Source: a virus. From it: a DNA stretch of 64,000 bases. The stretch covers positions 1 through 64,000 of the IMG/VR virus record IMGVR_UViG_3300036760_000150; one strand, given 5' to 3'. The position numbers were made by a program, and so were the translations under genes. The notes under the pieces were generated by a model. That model did no database searches and was not told the DNA's origin. It worked only from the letters and a program-made list of their open reading frames with translations. Below, piece after piece: positions 1-8,213 of this stretch. Positions within the stretch are counted from its first letter, which is position 1; each line of letters opens with the position of its first letter.

Positions 1-234
1 CTGTAGAGCTGGCTGTAGAGCTGGCTGTCGAGCTGGCTGTCGAGCTGGCTGTAGAGCTGGCTGTCGAGCTGGCTGTCGAGCTGGCTGCGGAGCTGGCTGT
101 CGAGCTGGCTGCGGAGCTGGCTGTAGAGCTGGCTGTCGAGCTGGCTGTCGAGCTGGCTGTCGAGCTGGCTGTCGAGCTGGCTGTAGAGCTGGCTGCGGAG
201 CTGGCTGTAGAGCTGGCTGTCGAGCTGGCTGCGG
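1..234. repeat. 12-bp tandem repeat, about 19.5 copies visible
   Basis: Plus-strand unit is CTGNNNGAGCTGG-like: ctgtagagctgg, ctgtcgagctgg or ctgcggagctgg, varying only at the two or three bases after ctg. The array has 19 full copies plus a half copy and continues past the left edge. Read on the minus strand it is in frame with the gene starting at 461 and gives SQL followed by D, Y or R. There are no spacers, so it is not a CRISPR array. Confidence 0.95.
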
Positions 235-461
235 AATTTTGTATTTTTAATAAGATTACATGCGAGTTGGCATGCCATTGGAGAATTAAGGAAGATGATA
301 TACTTAGGCTTGTCGATATTAAGAATCTTCTCGTAGAAGAAATTTACGGCTTTCCTAGCTTTCTTCTTGTCAATTCTCTTTGTCCTGTATCCAACCTTTA
401 ACCATTTCTTTAAGTAGGCTGGAACTTTCTTTTCCTGAACCTTTGTCATTTTCTCGATCAT
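1..461 (-). CDS. Repeat protein resembling DUF6745 family, N-terminal part (cut by window edge)
   Basis: The reading frame opens at ATG 461 behind an AGGGAG ribosome-binding site and stays open to the window edge, so the C-terminus is missing. The first ~75 residues are a lysine-rich helical region with the stretch YIIFLNSPMACQLACNL. After that the protein is entirely four-residue repeats SQLD, SQLY or SQLR encoded by 12-bp units. This layout (short conserved head, then a 4-residue repeat block) is what I recall for DUF6745-type proteins in bacteria and phages, whose function is unknown. The family call is from memory. The open frame and the repeat are directly visible. A sigma70-like promoter lies at 485-513. 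Confidence 0.75.
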   Translation of the reverse strand, partial: MIEKMTKVQEKKVPAYLKKWLKVGYRTKRIDKKKARKAVNFFYEKILNIDKPKYIIFLNSPMACQLACNLIKNTKFRSQLDSQLYSQLRSQLYSQLDSQLDSQLDSQLDSQLYSQLRSQLDSQLRSQLDSQLDSQLYSQLDSQLDSQLYSQLY

Positions 462-484
462 AATCTTATCTCCCTAAAGGATAC

Positions 485-513
485 ATGTTAAGATAAAAAC
501 GATGTTGAGTCAA
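485..513 (-). promoter_or_regulatory. Sigma70-like promoter for the repeat-protein gene
   Basis: On the minus strand TTGACT (508-513), a 17-base spacer and TAACAT (485-490). Predicted transcription start is about 478, with the ribosome-binding site and ATG at 461 just downstream. Spacing is optimal and -35 matches 5 of 6 consensus bases. Confidence 0.6.
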
Positions 514-540
514 TTAATAGATCTATTTTGTTCATACGAA

Positions 541-771
541 CTATCTTGCTTTCAAATCTCTTAGTAGATACTTTGGCTTTTTCAACTGTCTGTTCATCAT
601 AGCCTCGAAGCGACACCTTGAACGATCGATCTTCTCTATCAGGTCAACTTGTTCTAGATCTAAGGTGTAGCCGTACTCGAACACGGCAGACAACAACGTG
701 TCCCAATCGGACTTCGCCAGCGAGATGTTGACTTTCATGCACCCTAGCGGTTCAGACCTTCGTCCCATCAT
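541..771 (-). CDS. Hypothetical protein, 76 aa
   Basis: A short, charged, probably helical protein of unknown function. Its start ATG at 771 overlaps the stop of the upstream gene (ATGA), typical of the coupled genes in this genome. An alternative start is the internal ATG at 738, preceded by AGGGTG. It ends about 27 bp upstream of the promoter of the repeat-protein gene. No family recognised. Confidence 0.65.
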   Translation of the reverse strand: MMGRRSEPLGCMKVNISLAKSDWDTLLSAVFEYGYTLDLEQVDLIEKIDRSRCRFEAMMNRQLKKPKYLLRDLKAR

Positions 772-1088
772 TTTTCAATCTTCTCCAGAGCACCCTTGAC
801 CGTTGCTATGAGACCTGCGAAGTCAACCATACCACTGTTGTTGGCCACATCTTCTGTGAGTCCAAACAAGACAGTCTCCAGGGCAGACTTCATAATCTTC
901 ACCGCTGGGTTTGTCGAGTCGGCCCAGGTGGCTCCATTACAGAAAGTGTTGCCGTGTGAACTTACTTGAATAGGTGTACTATAGTTTTTGTTCGAGTAGG
1001 CGGCTGCAGCCCTCTCAATCTCCGCACTGCGACTCTCACCTAACTTTTTATTAGGCCATTTTTGAATTTCAGTTAACGCCTTGCTCAT
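768..1088 (-). CDS. Hypothetical protein, 106 aa
   Basis: Unknown function. Starts with ATG 1088 six bases after a GGAGAG ribosome-binding site that lies in the end of the upstream gene. The protein looks soluble, with an alanine-rich patch near residues 26-31 and a C-terminal helix. It overlaps the next gene by four bases (ATGA), so the two are probably translated together. Confidence 0.65.
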   Translation of the reverse strand: MSKALTEIQKWPNKKLGESRSAEIERAAAAYSNKNYSTPIQVSSHGNTFCNGATWADSTNPAVKIMKSALETVLFGLTEDVANNSGMVDFAGLIATVKGALEKIEK

Positions 1089-1090
1089 CT

Positions 1091-1432
1091 CTAACTCTCC
1101 TGATCGTTCCTGTTGAAATCTTCTAAGTTTGCCCTACCTGGCTCGTCTCCGCCAAAACGTACCTCTACCCAGTCAAGCCAAACGCGCTTGGACTTCTGCT
1201 TACGCATCCATGACTTAAATTTTCCTCGCAGTTCATCGTGTCTTTCTGACGTTTCCCATCCTTCCTTGCTGCCGTCTGGGGCAACCAAGAACGATCGTTC
1301 ACCGTTGGTTGCCGCGTCAGTGACGTTGGTGACCATACCCTTGAAGAGTCTATAGGCTAGCTTATGCGCTCTCTTGATACTTTTCTCGTCCCAGCTAGAT
1401 ACTACGATCGCATGATGAGCAAAATAACCCAT
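1091..1432 (-). CDS. Hypothetical protein, 113 aa
   Basis: Begins at ATG 1432 after a strong GGAGGTGG site. The N-terminal third (MGYFAHHAIVVSSWDEKSIK) and a central FLVAPDGSKEGWETS segment recall a widespread small phage protein family of unknown function; this is recollection, not a search result. The middle is basic, with a tryptophan-rich strand pair. A terminator-like hairpin lies directly upstream, so its expression may depend on readthrough. Confidence 0.65.
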   Translation of the reverse strand: MGYFAHHAIVVSSWDEKSIKRAHKLAYRLFKGMVTNVTDAATNGERSFLVAPDGSKEGWETSERHDELRGKFKSWMRKQKSKRVWLDWVEVRFGGDEPGRANLEDFNRNDQES

Positions 1433-1443
1433 TTACCACCTCC

Positions 1444-1482
1444 AAAAAAGTCCGTCACGCCCACCATGGAAGGGCCACGGAC
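1444..1482 (-). terminator. Terminator-like hairpin with U-tract just before a ribosome-binding site
   Basis: On the minus strand GTCCGT (1477-1482) pairs with ACGGAC (1450-1455), with an inner CCC/GGG pairing, followed at once by TTTTTT (1444-1449). The GGAGG of the next gene comes directly after the T-run. It sits between the gene ending at 1513 and the one starting at 1432, so it could end transcripts from the 1798-1826 promoter or act as an attenuator. Confidence 0.5.
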
Positions 1483-1512
1483 ACTGGCCACTTCAGCGGT
1501 CAGCTCCACATA

Positions 1513-1758
1513 TCATTTACAGTAACAGTCTCCGGTTATAAATCCAACCCAGTCAAGGTCAGTTCCATACTTCTTCTGGCATTCTTCCTGGCAATGTTTC
1601 TCGTACCGCTCGCTGTTGTAAGATTGGTGTACCCTGGAACACCCCACGATCATCGCTATGCCCAAGGATACTACTAGTACACATAAGAAGGCCATAACTA
1701 CATGTAAGATCACAGAGATCAGGTATGGTACGCCGCCAGAGCCTTGTTTGTTGCGCAT
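1513..1758 (-). CDS. Small membrane protein or lipoprotein, 81 aa
   Basis: Start chosen at ATG 1758, seven bases after AAAGGAA; a GTG at 1776 is also in frame. A basic N-terminus leads into a hydrophobic segment of about 30 residues ending in IAMIVGCS, which fits a lipobox (IVG|C), so the mature protein could be lipid-anchored. The remaining ~45 residues are charged with four cysteines. Phage lipoproteins of this size include superinfection-exclusion proteins and outer-membrane spanins, but nothing here decides between them. Driven by the promoter at 1798-1826. Confidence 0.6.
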   Translation of the reverse strand: MRNKQGSGGVPYLISVILHVVMAFLCVLVVSLGIAMIVGCSRVHQSYNSERYEKHCQEECQKKYGTDLDWVGFITGDCYCK

Positions 1759-1797
1759 GTTCGTGTTCCTTTCCACTTAATCGTATACACTACCTGC

Positions 1798-1826
1798 AGT
1801 CTACGTGGGTATTAATCCCAAGTCAA
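1798..1826 (-). promoter_or_regulatory. Sigma70-like promoter, divergent from the tail operon
   Basis: Minus-strand TTGACT (1821-1826), 17-base spacer, TAGACT (1798-1803). The spacer contains the near-palindrome GGGATTAATACCC, a possible operator. It drives the small membrane protein leftward, while the tail operon begins to the right. Confidence 0.55.
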
Positions 1827-1864
1827 TACTTTTTATCATCAATCTTTACAACTACTTACGTCAC

Positions 1865-1889
1865 ACTCTTAATCTTCTACAGGTACCCC
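1865..1889 (+). promoter_or_regulatory. Putative late-promoter element, copy 1
   Basis: CTTAATCTT (1868-1876), six bases, GTACCCC (1883-1889), followed by a C-rich, G-poor leader up to the first tail gene at 1931. The same element is found at 12421 and 20126 in the same relation to a start codon. No good sigma70 -35 box precedes it, so a phage-specific promoter or processing signal is likelier. Confidence 0.5.
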
Positions 1890-1930
1890 ATCTACCCTGC
1901 CCTACCTAGCCCTCCTGGAGCAACCACATT

Positions 1931-2323
1931 ATGAAGCTACCTAGTTTCACATCTAGTGTCACCATAGACGTTGAGGGTGACATAACCCACAGCCGTTGGG
2001 TTGGCACGTTCGAGGTCAAGAGAGTCCTCACACACGGGGACAGGTTCAAGCTTGAGCAGTACTACAAAGAGTACCTGCCAGACGACTCCACCGTGCAGGA
2101 GATCATAAAGCTCAGGGCAGCCACCTTAGCCGAGCTTAGGACAAGGGTGGTGAAGGGTCCACCGTGGTGGGAAGCGTCCAACTACGGTGTAGACCTGGTG
2201 GACAAAGACCCCATGTACACCTTGCTTAAGGAATGTGAAGCTGCCACGAAGCGATGGCACGAGGAACTAGGCGAGATGGTCAAGGACAGACCTAAGGTAG
2301 AGGGCTCCGGTGCTTCGGGTTGA
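1931..2323 (+). CDS. Hypothetical tail-module protein, 130 aa (assembly-chaperone position)
   Basis: First gene of the late plus-strand operon, starting at ATG 1931 after GGAG. The protein is charged and soluble with no recognised domain. It and the next gene lie directly upstream of the tape-measure-like gene, where many tailed phages carry the two tail assembly chaperones. That role is inferred from position only. The two frames overlap by 14 bases, but the second has its own GTG start and ribosome-binding site, so a programmed frameshift is not needed. Confidence 0.7.
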   Translation: MKLPSFTSSVTIDVEGDITHSRWVGTFEVKRVLTHGDRFKLEQYYKEYLPDDSTVQEIIKLRAATLAELRTRVVKGPPWWEASNYGVDLVDKDPMYTLLKECEAATKRWHEELGEMVKDRPKVEGSGASG

Positions 2324-2771
2324 CCATATCGAGAAGCTGGCCGCGCACAACGCGGCCAACAACGACACCTTAGGCTCACTCCTAAGGAAGGCGTACAGGC
2401 ATCTCTCTAAGACGTACCACACGCCTCTACACATCGCAGAGAGGGACGTGCCGGAGTACGAAGCGCTACTAGTGTACTTCGAGGATCAGTTCGACGAGCT
2501 TGACGCCGTTGAACTTGCCGATCGTATAGCCCTCATGTACAAGAAGCCATCGCTTGAGCAGATCAACTCAGGCTATGTGCCATCTGAGTCTGGCGTATCA
2601 AACATCGTTGGCGACGAGGAGTGGGTGGCACATATGAACATAAAGTTAAGGCGCAAGGAAGAAGATGATCGTCAGGCTGACGAGATCAAGAAGGCCACAC
2701 AGGTCGTGGCAGAGGTCGACAAGGCCATAAGCCAGTTCAACGAGTCCATGAAGGCGACTAAGGAAGACTGA
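2310..2771 (+). CDS. Hypothetical tail-module protein, 153 aa (assembly-chaperone position)
   Basis: Starts at GTG 2310 inside the end of the previous gene, six bases after GAGG, so translation is probably coupled. It is helical and strongly charged, with a C-terminal coiled-coil-like stretch rich in K, E, D and A. It ends in a TGATG overlap with the tape-measure-like gene. Its place suggests a tail assembly chaperone, but no sequence motif confirms this. Confidence 0.7.
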   Translation: MLRVDHIEKLAAHNAANNDTLGSLLRKAYRHLSKTYHTPLHIAERDVPEYEALLVYFEDQFDELDAVELADRIALMYKKPSLEQINSGYVPSESGVSNIVGDEEWVAHMNIKLRRKEEDDRQADEIKKATQVVAEVDKAISQFNESMKATKED

Positions 2772-5050
2772 TGTTAGACGAGACCATAAAGCAGATAGTG
2801 CTCAAGTTCAAGGTCGACGACCAAGCCAACGTCAGCGAGATATCCAAGCATCTCAACAAGCTCAACGAGTCGATGCAGAAGTCCATCCCTACCAAAGAGG
2901 CCAGCGAGTTCCTGAAGATATCAGAGAAGATCGGCGGTGAGTTCCAGAAGGTCGCCCAGAGCATGAACAACATGCGCATGGTGCAGCTCAAAGGTGACCT
3001 AAGAGACATCAACACCCAGATGGGTGAGCTGCAGCGACAGCTTCACCAGGTGGATCAACAGGTCAAATCCTCAGCGCTTGGTGGCGACAGAGAAGCCTAC
3101 ATGTCTGCGTCTACCCAAAGAGACCAGCTCATGGGCCAGATGGCCACCTTGGGTGGTCGTCAGCAGGCCGTGAGCGGTGCAGTCGGCGGTGGTGGCGGTT
3201 TCATGTCCAGGAACGCAGGTCGCGTCATCGCTGGCGCACAGACCGTGTCGGCAGTCGGCGGCATGTACGGTGGGTACGAGGCCTTAGAAGGTTACAAGAC
3301 GCAGGCCCTCATAGAGAACAAACTCTCACGCATAGAGTCCTACGCCTCAGACCTAAGGCGAGCCCAGGAGAACACATACGGCGGCAACGTCCTAAGGGCC
3401 TACTACGACGCACGCTTCTCAGACATGGCCACACGTATGGCAGTTGCCAACGTCACTGGTCAACGTCGAGAGATGTTCGGCCAGACAGTAGGAGCTGAGG
3501 CCAGGGTTGGTGGTGCCGCTGTCGAAGGTGCCATGACCGGTGGGCTGCAAGGTCTACCTGGAGGTGCCACAGGCATGGCGGTTGGTGCTGTCGCTGGTGG
3601 CGTGGGTGCTGCTGGCAACCAAGCTCTGTCAGCCGAGCGACTTAGGTTTCAGCTGTCTCAGTTCGACCAGTCCCGCAGGGCCGAGGTCATGGACAAGCGC
3701 CGTGAGTACCTAGACAGGTTGGCTGCGTCCGCACCAGACAGGGTCATGATGGAGTACATGTTCAACCAAGCTCCGTCGCGTGCTAGGATTGAGTCCACCA
3801 TGGGCTTCGGAGGTAACGTCCTGCCAGGCTTGTACGGTCAAGCCTTAGGTACCGGTGTCGCAGGCAGGGAGGATGTCAACTCAGCATTGATGTCCACCCG
3901 TGGTCGCATGAGCACCACCGAGCAACTCACAGGTATAGAGGCCGCAGTCGGCGGCATGGGCAAGCGAGTCGGTGTAGGTACCCTCCAAGAACGCCAAGGC
4001 TTGGCAGCTGGCATACAACGAAACGTGCCTAGGATAGGCGGTGCCCAGCTTGAGTCCAGCATGTCACAGATTCAGTCAACCTTCGAGCCTGGCATGCAGG
4101 TAGGTTTCGAGGCAGGCGTCAGAGGTCAGATGAGCCAGACCATAATGCCTGTCAACCCGATGACGATGGCTGGCAGGGCGGCTGGCGCCTTAGGTGCAGC
4201 ACAAGCCACAGGCGTCTCAGGTCAGATGGCTCAGGAAGGTTTTCAGCGTGCACTTGAGATGGGTGAGCCCATGGCGCAAGGCGGCACCCTTGAGAACCAG
4301 ATCATGAGGTCGTCCATACGAGGTGCCATACTAGGTGCTGGCGCTACAGGAGGCATGGCTGTCGCTACGGAAAATCTTATATCACAGATGGGCTTTGAGG
4401 AGATAGAGGCCTTGCCAAACAACCCTCAGCTACTTAAGGCACTAGGGCTAAACCGAAGTGCTGCGAGACAGATAGTCCAGCGTGCAAAGCGAGCAAAGAT
4501 AGACACACTCCGAATGGCTGGCGTACCAGAGGACACATTAAGACGATTAGGTGCTGGCAAAGCCACACAGGTCGACAGGATGCGAGTCGGACTGATAGAG
4601 ACAGGTGGTCGTCGCGAGAACATATCTGCCTTAGCTGGCAGAGGAGCGTTGGTAGAGCAACGTGTCTCAGGTACCACAGGTAAACTAGGCGGCAGAGGTC
4701 CAGGAGCTGAAACAGACAACATGGGCATATCCCGAGCAGCTGGCGAAGGTCAAGCTGCCCTGGAGCAGTCCATCAGCATGATCCAGCAGGAGTCTGGTGG
4801 TGCCATAGGTGGTGCCGCTGTCAGCCAGATGCGTGAGAACCTGTCCACCGTCGAGGGCAAGCGAGCCGTGACAGCTGGCTTGATCACTGGTCAGCAGCAA
4901 GGCATGATGTCTGACGCGGCTGGCGCCAAAGAGAACGTCGCACAAGACCTAAAAGGATCACTCAAGGAACTATCGGCTGCCATACGCAGCGCTGCCTCTG
5001 AGATAAGGCAGTCGTTCGGGTCGTCTGGCAAAGTCGTTCACACTAGGTAA
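2771..5050 (+). CDS. Tape-measure-like tail protein, 759 aa
   Basis: The N-terminal ~110 residues are heptad-like and charged (coiled coil). They are followed by a long Gly/Ala/Met-rich section with hydrophobic patches near residues 135-175 and 240-275, then alternating helical and glycine-rich segments and a serine-rich C-terminus. This composition is typical of tape measure proteins, which set tail length and help DNA cross the membrane. At 759 residues it is modest for a large contractile tail, so a minor baseplate-hub role is an alternative. The next gene encodes the hub-like protein, which supports a tail-core function. Confidence 0.6.
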   Translation: MLDETIKQIVLKFKVDDQANVSEISKHLNKLNESMQKSIPTKEASEFLKISEKIGGEFQKVAQSMNNMRMVQLKGDLRDINTQMGELQRQLHQVDQQVKSSALGGDREAYMSASTQRDQLMGQMATLGGRQQAVSGAVGGGGGFMSRNAGRVIAGAQTVSAVGGMYGGYEALEGYKTQALIENKLSRIESYASDLRRAQENTYGGNVLRAYYDARFSDMATRMAVANVTGQRREMFGQTVGAEARVGGAAVEGAMTGGLQGLPGGATGMAVGAVAGGVGAAGNQALSAERLRFQLSQFDQSRRAEVMDKRREYLDRLAASAPDRVMMEYMFNQAPSRARIESTMGFGGNVLPGLYGQALGTGVAGREDVNSALMSTRGRMSTTEQLTGIEAAVGGMGKRVGVGTLQERQGLAAGIQRNVPRIGGAQLESSMSQIQSTFEPGMQVGFEAGVRGQMSQTIMPVNPMTMAGRAAGALGAAQATGVSGQMAQEGFQRALEMGEPMAQGGTLENQIMRSSIRGAILGAGATGGMAVATENLISQMGFEEIEALPNNPQLLKALGLNRSAARQIVQRAKRAKIDTLRMAGVPEDTLRRLGAGKATQVDRMRVGLIETGGRRENISALAGRGALVEQRVSGTTGKLGGRGPGAETDNMGISRAAGEGQAALEQSISMIQQESGGAIGGAAVSQMRENLSTVEGKRAVTAGLITGQQQGMMSDAAGAKENVAQDLKGSLKELSAAIRSAASEIRQSFGSSGKVVHTR

Positions 5051-5053
5051 GAT

Positions 5054-6931
5054 ATGGCCTTAGAAGAAGACCACTACGCATACCACCTAAGACCGAACTC
5101 GGTGGACAGTCACCAAGCACAGCCTTGGGCGCTGATCCTTATCATACATTTCATGCAGCCTAACACACTAGACCTACCATCAGCCGACTTCGCCTTCAAA
5201 CCTCTGAGCGAGAAGCAGGGTGGCAGTGGGTCTAGCCTGTTCAGCGACGACAACGCGGTCAAGTACCAGAAGATCCTCATACGCTCAGACATACTTGAGG
5301 CCACGGTTCAGAGCAACAAAGGCAGCATAATAGGCTCGGCCACAGTCACTTTGGTACCAGGTCAGTATGAGTACGACAACGTCGTCACAGCTGGCGACCA
5401 CGCGTTCATATGGATGGGCAACGACATATCCAGGATGAGCGAGGTGGTGACTGCCTTAGGCAACGGCACCAAGGCTAACGGCTTCTTAAGTGGACTTAAG
5501 TTCTACGGTCGTGTGGAGTCTGTTAGAAAACTACTAGACCAAGACGACAATGGTGTCAAGAGCATAAGGTTCAACCTCAACTTCAAGAGCTTCTCAGAGC
5601 TTAACTCGCAGGTGTACTTCAACCCGTACCTCAGGAACTCCAACCCAGACCCGTACGCCTTCTACGCGCAGCTGTCGCAGAGTTACTCGGAGATGTTCAG
5701 CAAGGACAAGATCGTAAAACCTCAGAACGCGATAAAGTTCCTACTAAACGTGTTCCTCGGCAAGGGTCCAGACACAAAAGCCAAAGGTACCAACGAGGTG
5801 CCAAGAAGCCCGACCAACGCGTTCATGGTGCCTAAGGCGGTAGGCGAGGTGCTAGGTCAGCTTCAGCCTAGTAAGGGAGCTAGGTTGACGTACGTCGACG
5901 TGCTCAACACCTTGATAGGCATGCAGAGGTACACGACCACGGAGCAGCAGTTCGAGGATAAACAGTACGAGGGTTTCGTCCCTGTCATATCTGAGGAGAC
6001 CATCTCCACCAGGCAGAGGGAGTGCCCAGACGAACTTAAAGGAGCCTTTCCAGCACTGCCAGACCTGTTCAACAACACCGCCCTGTCTTCCATACTGAGT
6101 AGCCTCCTTAACTCAGCGTTGAACGAGATGTACTTCACGTTGAGGTGCGACGAGGAAGGTAACATACTTCCTACACTTGTGGCCAGGCAGATACCGTTCA
6201 CCACCGACAGGTTCCACAGCGCCTTCCCACAGTCAGATGCCACCAGCTTCCTTGAGCTTCCTAGGTGGGTCGTAGACAAAGGTCTGAGGATAGGCGAGTA
6301 CAACATAGGGACGAGTGACGTGGCTCGGGTCAACTTCGTGCAGTTCTTCGGGACTCTGTTCAACTCAGCCATATCAGCCACACAGTCCATGGCAGCGCAG
6401 TCCTCCAACAAGAGCTTCAAGGAAGACACCCTGGACATCCTAAGGAGCGGTGGCAGAAACATGATCGTCACATCCAACGTGCTCATAGACCAGCAGTCAG
6501 GCTCGATAGTGCCTGAGAAGGTAGCTGAGTACGCCACGCTGGTGGCCGACTGGTACATGAACGGTCACCTAAAGTTGACAGGCTCGATGACCCTCCCAGG
6601 AGTGCCTGAGCCGATATGCGTGGGAGACAACCTTGAGCACGACAGCAAGGTGTTTCACATCGAAGGACTCACCCACAGGTACATGGTGGCTGGCAGCAAC
6701 AAGTCGTTCAACACGTCGTTGACACTGGTCAACGGCTTAAGAGATGATGGCACGTACTCGTACACTGGGTCTCAGTCTATAGCAGACCAGAACGAGCAGT
6801 ACGGATCTTCAGACGAGAAGAACGCCAACACTGCAGACTTCAGGGAGGCTTCAAACATCAAGGAAGCTGTCGACTCGATACTGAATAGCATACCGATACA
6901 AGCGGTGAAAGATAAGCTGGGGATAGTCTGA
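5054..6931 (+). CDS. Baseplate hub-like protein, 625 aa
   Basis: Lies directly upstream of, and overlaps (TGATG) with, the central spike gene, the arrangement of T4 gp27-gp5 and P2 D-V. The protein is rich in beta structure, with FYGRVESVRKLLDQ-type strands around residues 150-165 and a helical middle. The closing section IEGLTHRYMVAGSNKSFN near residues 535-553 resembles the late part of hub domains. I see no lysozyme domain. The hub call rests mainly on size, position and fold-like features; homology would need profile searching. Confidence 0.6.
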   Translation: MALEEDHYAYHLRPNSVDSHQAQPWALILIIHFMQPNTLDLPSADFAFKPLSEKQGGSGSSLFSDDNAVKYQKILIRSDILEATVQSNKGSIIGSATVTLVPGQYEYDNVVTAGDHAFIWMGNDISRMSEVVTALGNGTKANGFLSGLKFYGRVESVRKLLDQDDNGVKSIRFNLNFKSFSELNSQVYFNPYLRNSNPDPYAFYAQLSQSYSEMFSKDKIVKPQNAIKFLLNVFLGKGPDTKAKGTNEVPRSPTNAFMVPKAVGEVLGQLQPSKGARLTYVDVLNTLIGMQRYTTTEQQFEDKQYEGFVPVISEETISTRQRECPDELKGAFPALPDLFNNTALSSILSSLLNSALNEMYFTLRCDEEGNILPTLVARQIPFTTDRFHSAFPQSDATSFLELPRWVVDKGLRIGEYNIGTSDVARVNFVQFFGTLFNSAISATQSMAAQSSNKSFKEDTLDILRSGGRNMIVTSNVLIDQQSGSIVPEKVAEYATLVADWYMNGHLKLTGSMTLPGVPEPICVGDNLEHDSKVFHIEGLTHRYMVAGSNKSFNTSLTLVNGLRDDGTYSYTGSQSIADQNEQYGSSDEKNANTADFREASNIKEAVDSILNSIPIQAVKDKLGIV

Positions 6932-8043
6932 TGCAGTTCGACGGAAGTGTGGTACCATCCAACCTAGGTGCAGGCCAGCCAGCCGACGCGTCAGCATACA
7001 GGACCGCGAGCTTCTCGCTCAAGGAAGGTGTCGTCACAGACATCATATACCCAGACCAGTCTGACAACCTCTCCAAGCGCGACATCGAGTACAACATCGC
7101 GGTGGTCGAGTACCTACCACAGGTCGGTGCCAACCTTCAACTCTACAGGAACTGCAGAGTGGCAAACCTCTTCGGCACGACGAACAACTCGCTCAACTTC
7201 ACGTTGCAACCTTCCACTGACAAGATGTCCAACATAGGCGACAAGGTCGGACAAGACGTGTTCAAGGATGGTGCCAGAGTCATCGTGTTATGCATAGGTG
7301 GCGTGTCGCAGGCTGGCTACTGCGTCATAGTCGGTGGACTAAGGCACGGCGACGACAAGGTGTACAGCTCTAAAGATGGTCAGTTCCACGACTTCAACTT
7401 CAACGGCGTTCAGCAGCTCATCAACAAGGACGGCGAGTACGTCGTAAACTTCAACAGCCCGATAGACCAAGACGGCAAGCAGTCTAAACCTAAGGCAGCT
7501 GGCACGCAGGTCAAGATAGACAAGGAAGGTAGAGTCAGCATCTCTGACAACGAGGGGCAGGTCGTCAAGGTGGATCGAGTCGCCAAGAAGGTCGAGATCA
7601 CGAATGGATTCGAGACCTTCACCATGGACAAAGCCAACAAGCTGATATCCATGAACTCAAGTGGAGACGTCAAGGAGACAGCTTCCAAATCAGTATCTGT
7701 TAACTCCGGCTCAGACACAAAGATAGACGCTGGTGGTCAGGTCAGCATGAAGTCTGGTGGTCAGACTCTTATAGACGCTGGCGGCACCATGGACATGAAG
7801 TCTGGCGGTCAGTGGAGACTGCAGGCCAGCGGCAACGTCATCGTGACAGCTGGCGGCGAGGTGTCTGTGGTTGGCGCTTCAGGTCCGGTCATCAAGTCAG
7901 CAGGACCTTTGACCTTGGTTGGCCAAGGTGCCGTTCCGGCAGCAGCAGTCGGAATAAGTCAGTGTTTTGGACTTGGTAATTTAGGGGCACCAGTTTTGTC
8001 TACCATCATAACGGGAAGTTCAACCGTCTTTATAGGTGCTTAA
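6931..8043 (+). CDS. Central baseplate spike (gp5/gpV-like), 370 aa
   Basis: An N-terminal OB-like domain (about residues 1-135, including VIVLCIGGVSQAGYCVIVGG) is followed by regular short beta repeats of the type SVNSGSDTKIDAGG / SMKSGGQTLIDAGG from about residue 235 to 310. These are the triple-stranded beta-helix of phage membrane-puncturing spikes. The C-terminus is hydrophobic and glycine-rich. No lysozyme insert is present. It sits in the hub-spike pair. Base composition becomes A/T-richer in the last ~120 bases, which may mark an exchanged tip. Confidence 0.8.
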   Translation: MQFDGSVVPSNLGAGQPADASAYRTASFSLKEGVVTDIIYPDQSDNLSKRDIEYNIAVVEYLPQVGANLQLYRNCRVANLFGTTNNSLNFTLQPSTDKMSNIGDKVGQDVFKDGARVIVLCIGGVSQAGYCVIVGGLRHGDDKVYSSKDGQFHDFNFNGVQQLINKDGEYVVNFNSPIDQDGKQSKPKAAGTQVKIDKEGRVSISDNEGQVVKVDRVAKKVEITNGFETFTMDKANKLISMNSSGDVKETASKSVSVNSGSDTKIDAGGQVSMKSGGQTLIDAGGTMDMKSGGQWRLQASGNVIVTAGGEVSVVGASGPVIKSAGPLTLVGQGAVPAAAVGISQCFGLGNLGAPVLSTIITGSSTVFIGA

Positions 8044-8045
8044 AT

Positions 8046-8213
8046 ATGAAACCATATAACTTCAGAAAATCTAGCGAATACCAGATGAGTGCTGACGTTA
8101 AAGCTGATAAGAAGACTAATCGTTCGTTCAAGCGGTCAGAACGTCAGAGTGTCAAACGCACCATAAGAAAGATCACAGGTCCGTTGACGTCTAAGCTACA
8201 GAAAGAAAAGTAA
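8046..8213 (+). CDS. Small basic protein, 55 aa
   Basis: ATG 8046 follows the spike stop by two bases, and its stop shares an A with the next start (TAATG at 8211-8215). The product is strongly basic (K/R-rich) and begins MKPYNFRKSSEYQM. Tight packing on both sides and an intact frame in a late operon support a real gene. Function unknown; a virion-assembly factor or nucleic-acid-binding peptide are both possible. Confidence 0.65.
   Translation: MKPYNFRKSSEYQMSADVKADKKTNRSFKRSERQSVKRTIRKITGPLTSKLQKEK

Noticed and set aside
1-234. CRISPR array
   Set aside because: Units are contiguous 12-mers without spacers and read in frame as protein repeats.
1725-1934. Plus-strand gene of 69 codons before the tail operon
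   Set aside because: It runs across the divergent promoter and the C-rich leader, has no ribosome-binding site and low-complexity translation.
2300-2325. Programmed frameshift joining the two genes upstream of the tape-measure-like gene
   Set aside because: No slippery heptamer is evident, and the second frame has its own GTG and GAGG site at proper spacing.
5863-6558. Minus-strand frame of 231 codons
   Set aside because: Lies wholly opposite the well-supported hub-like gene; a shadow frame from its codon bias.
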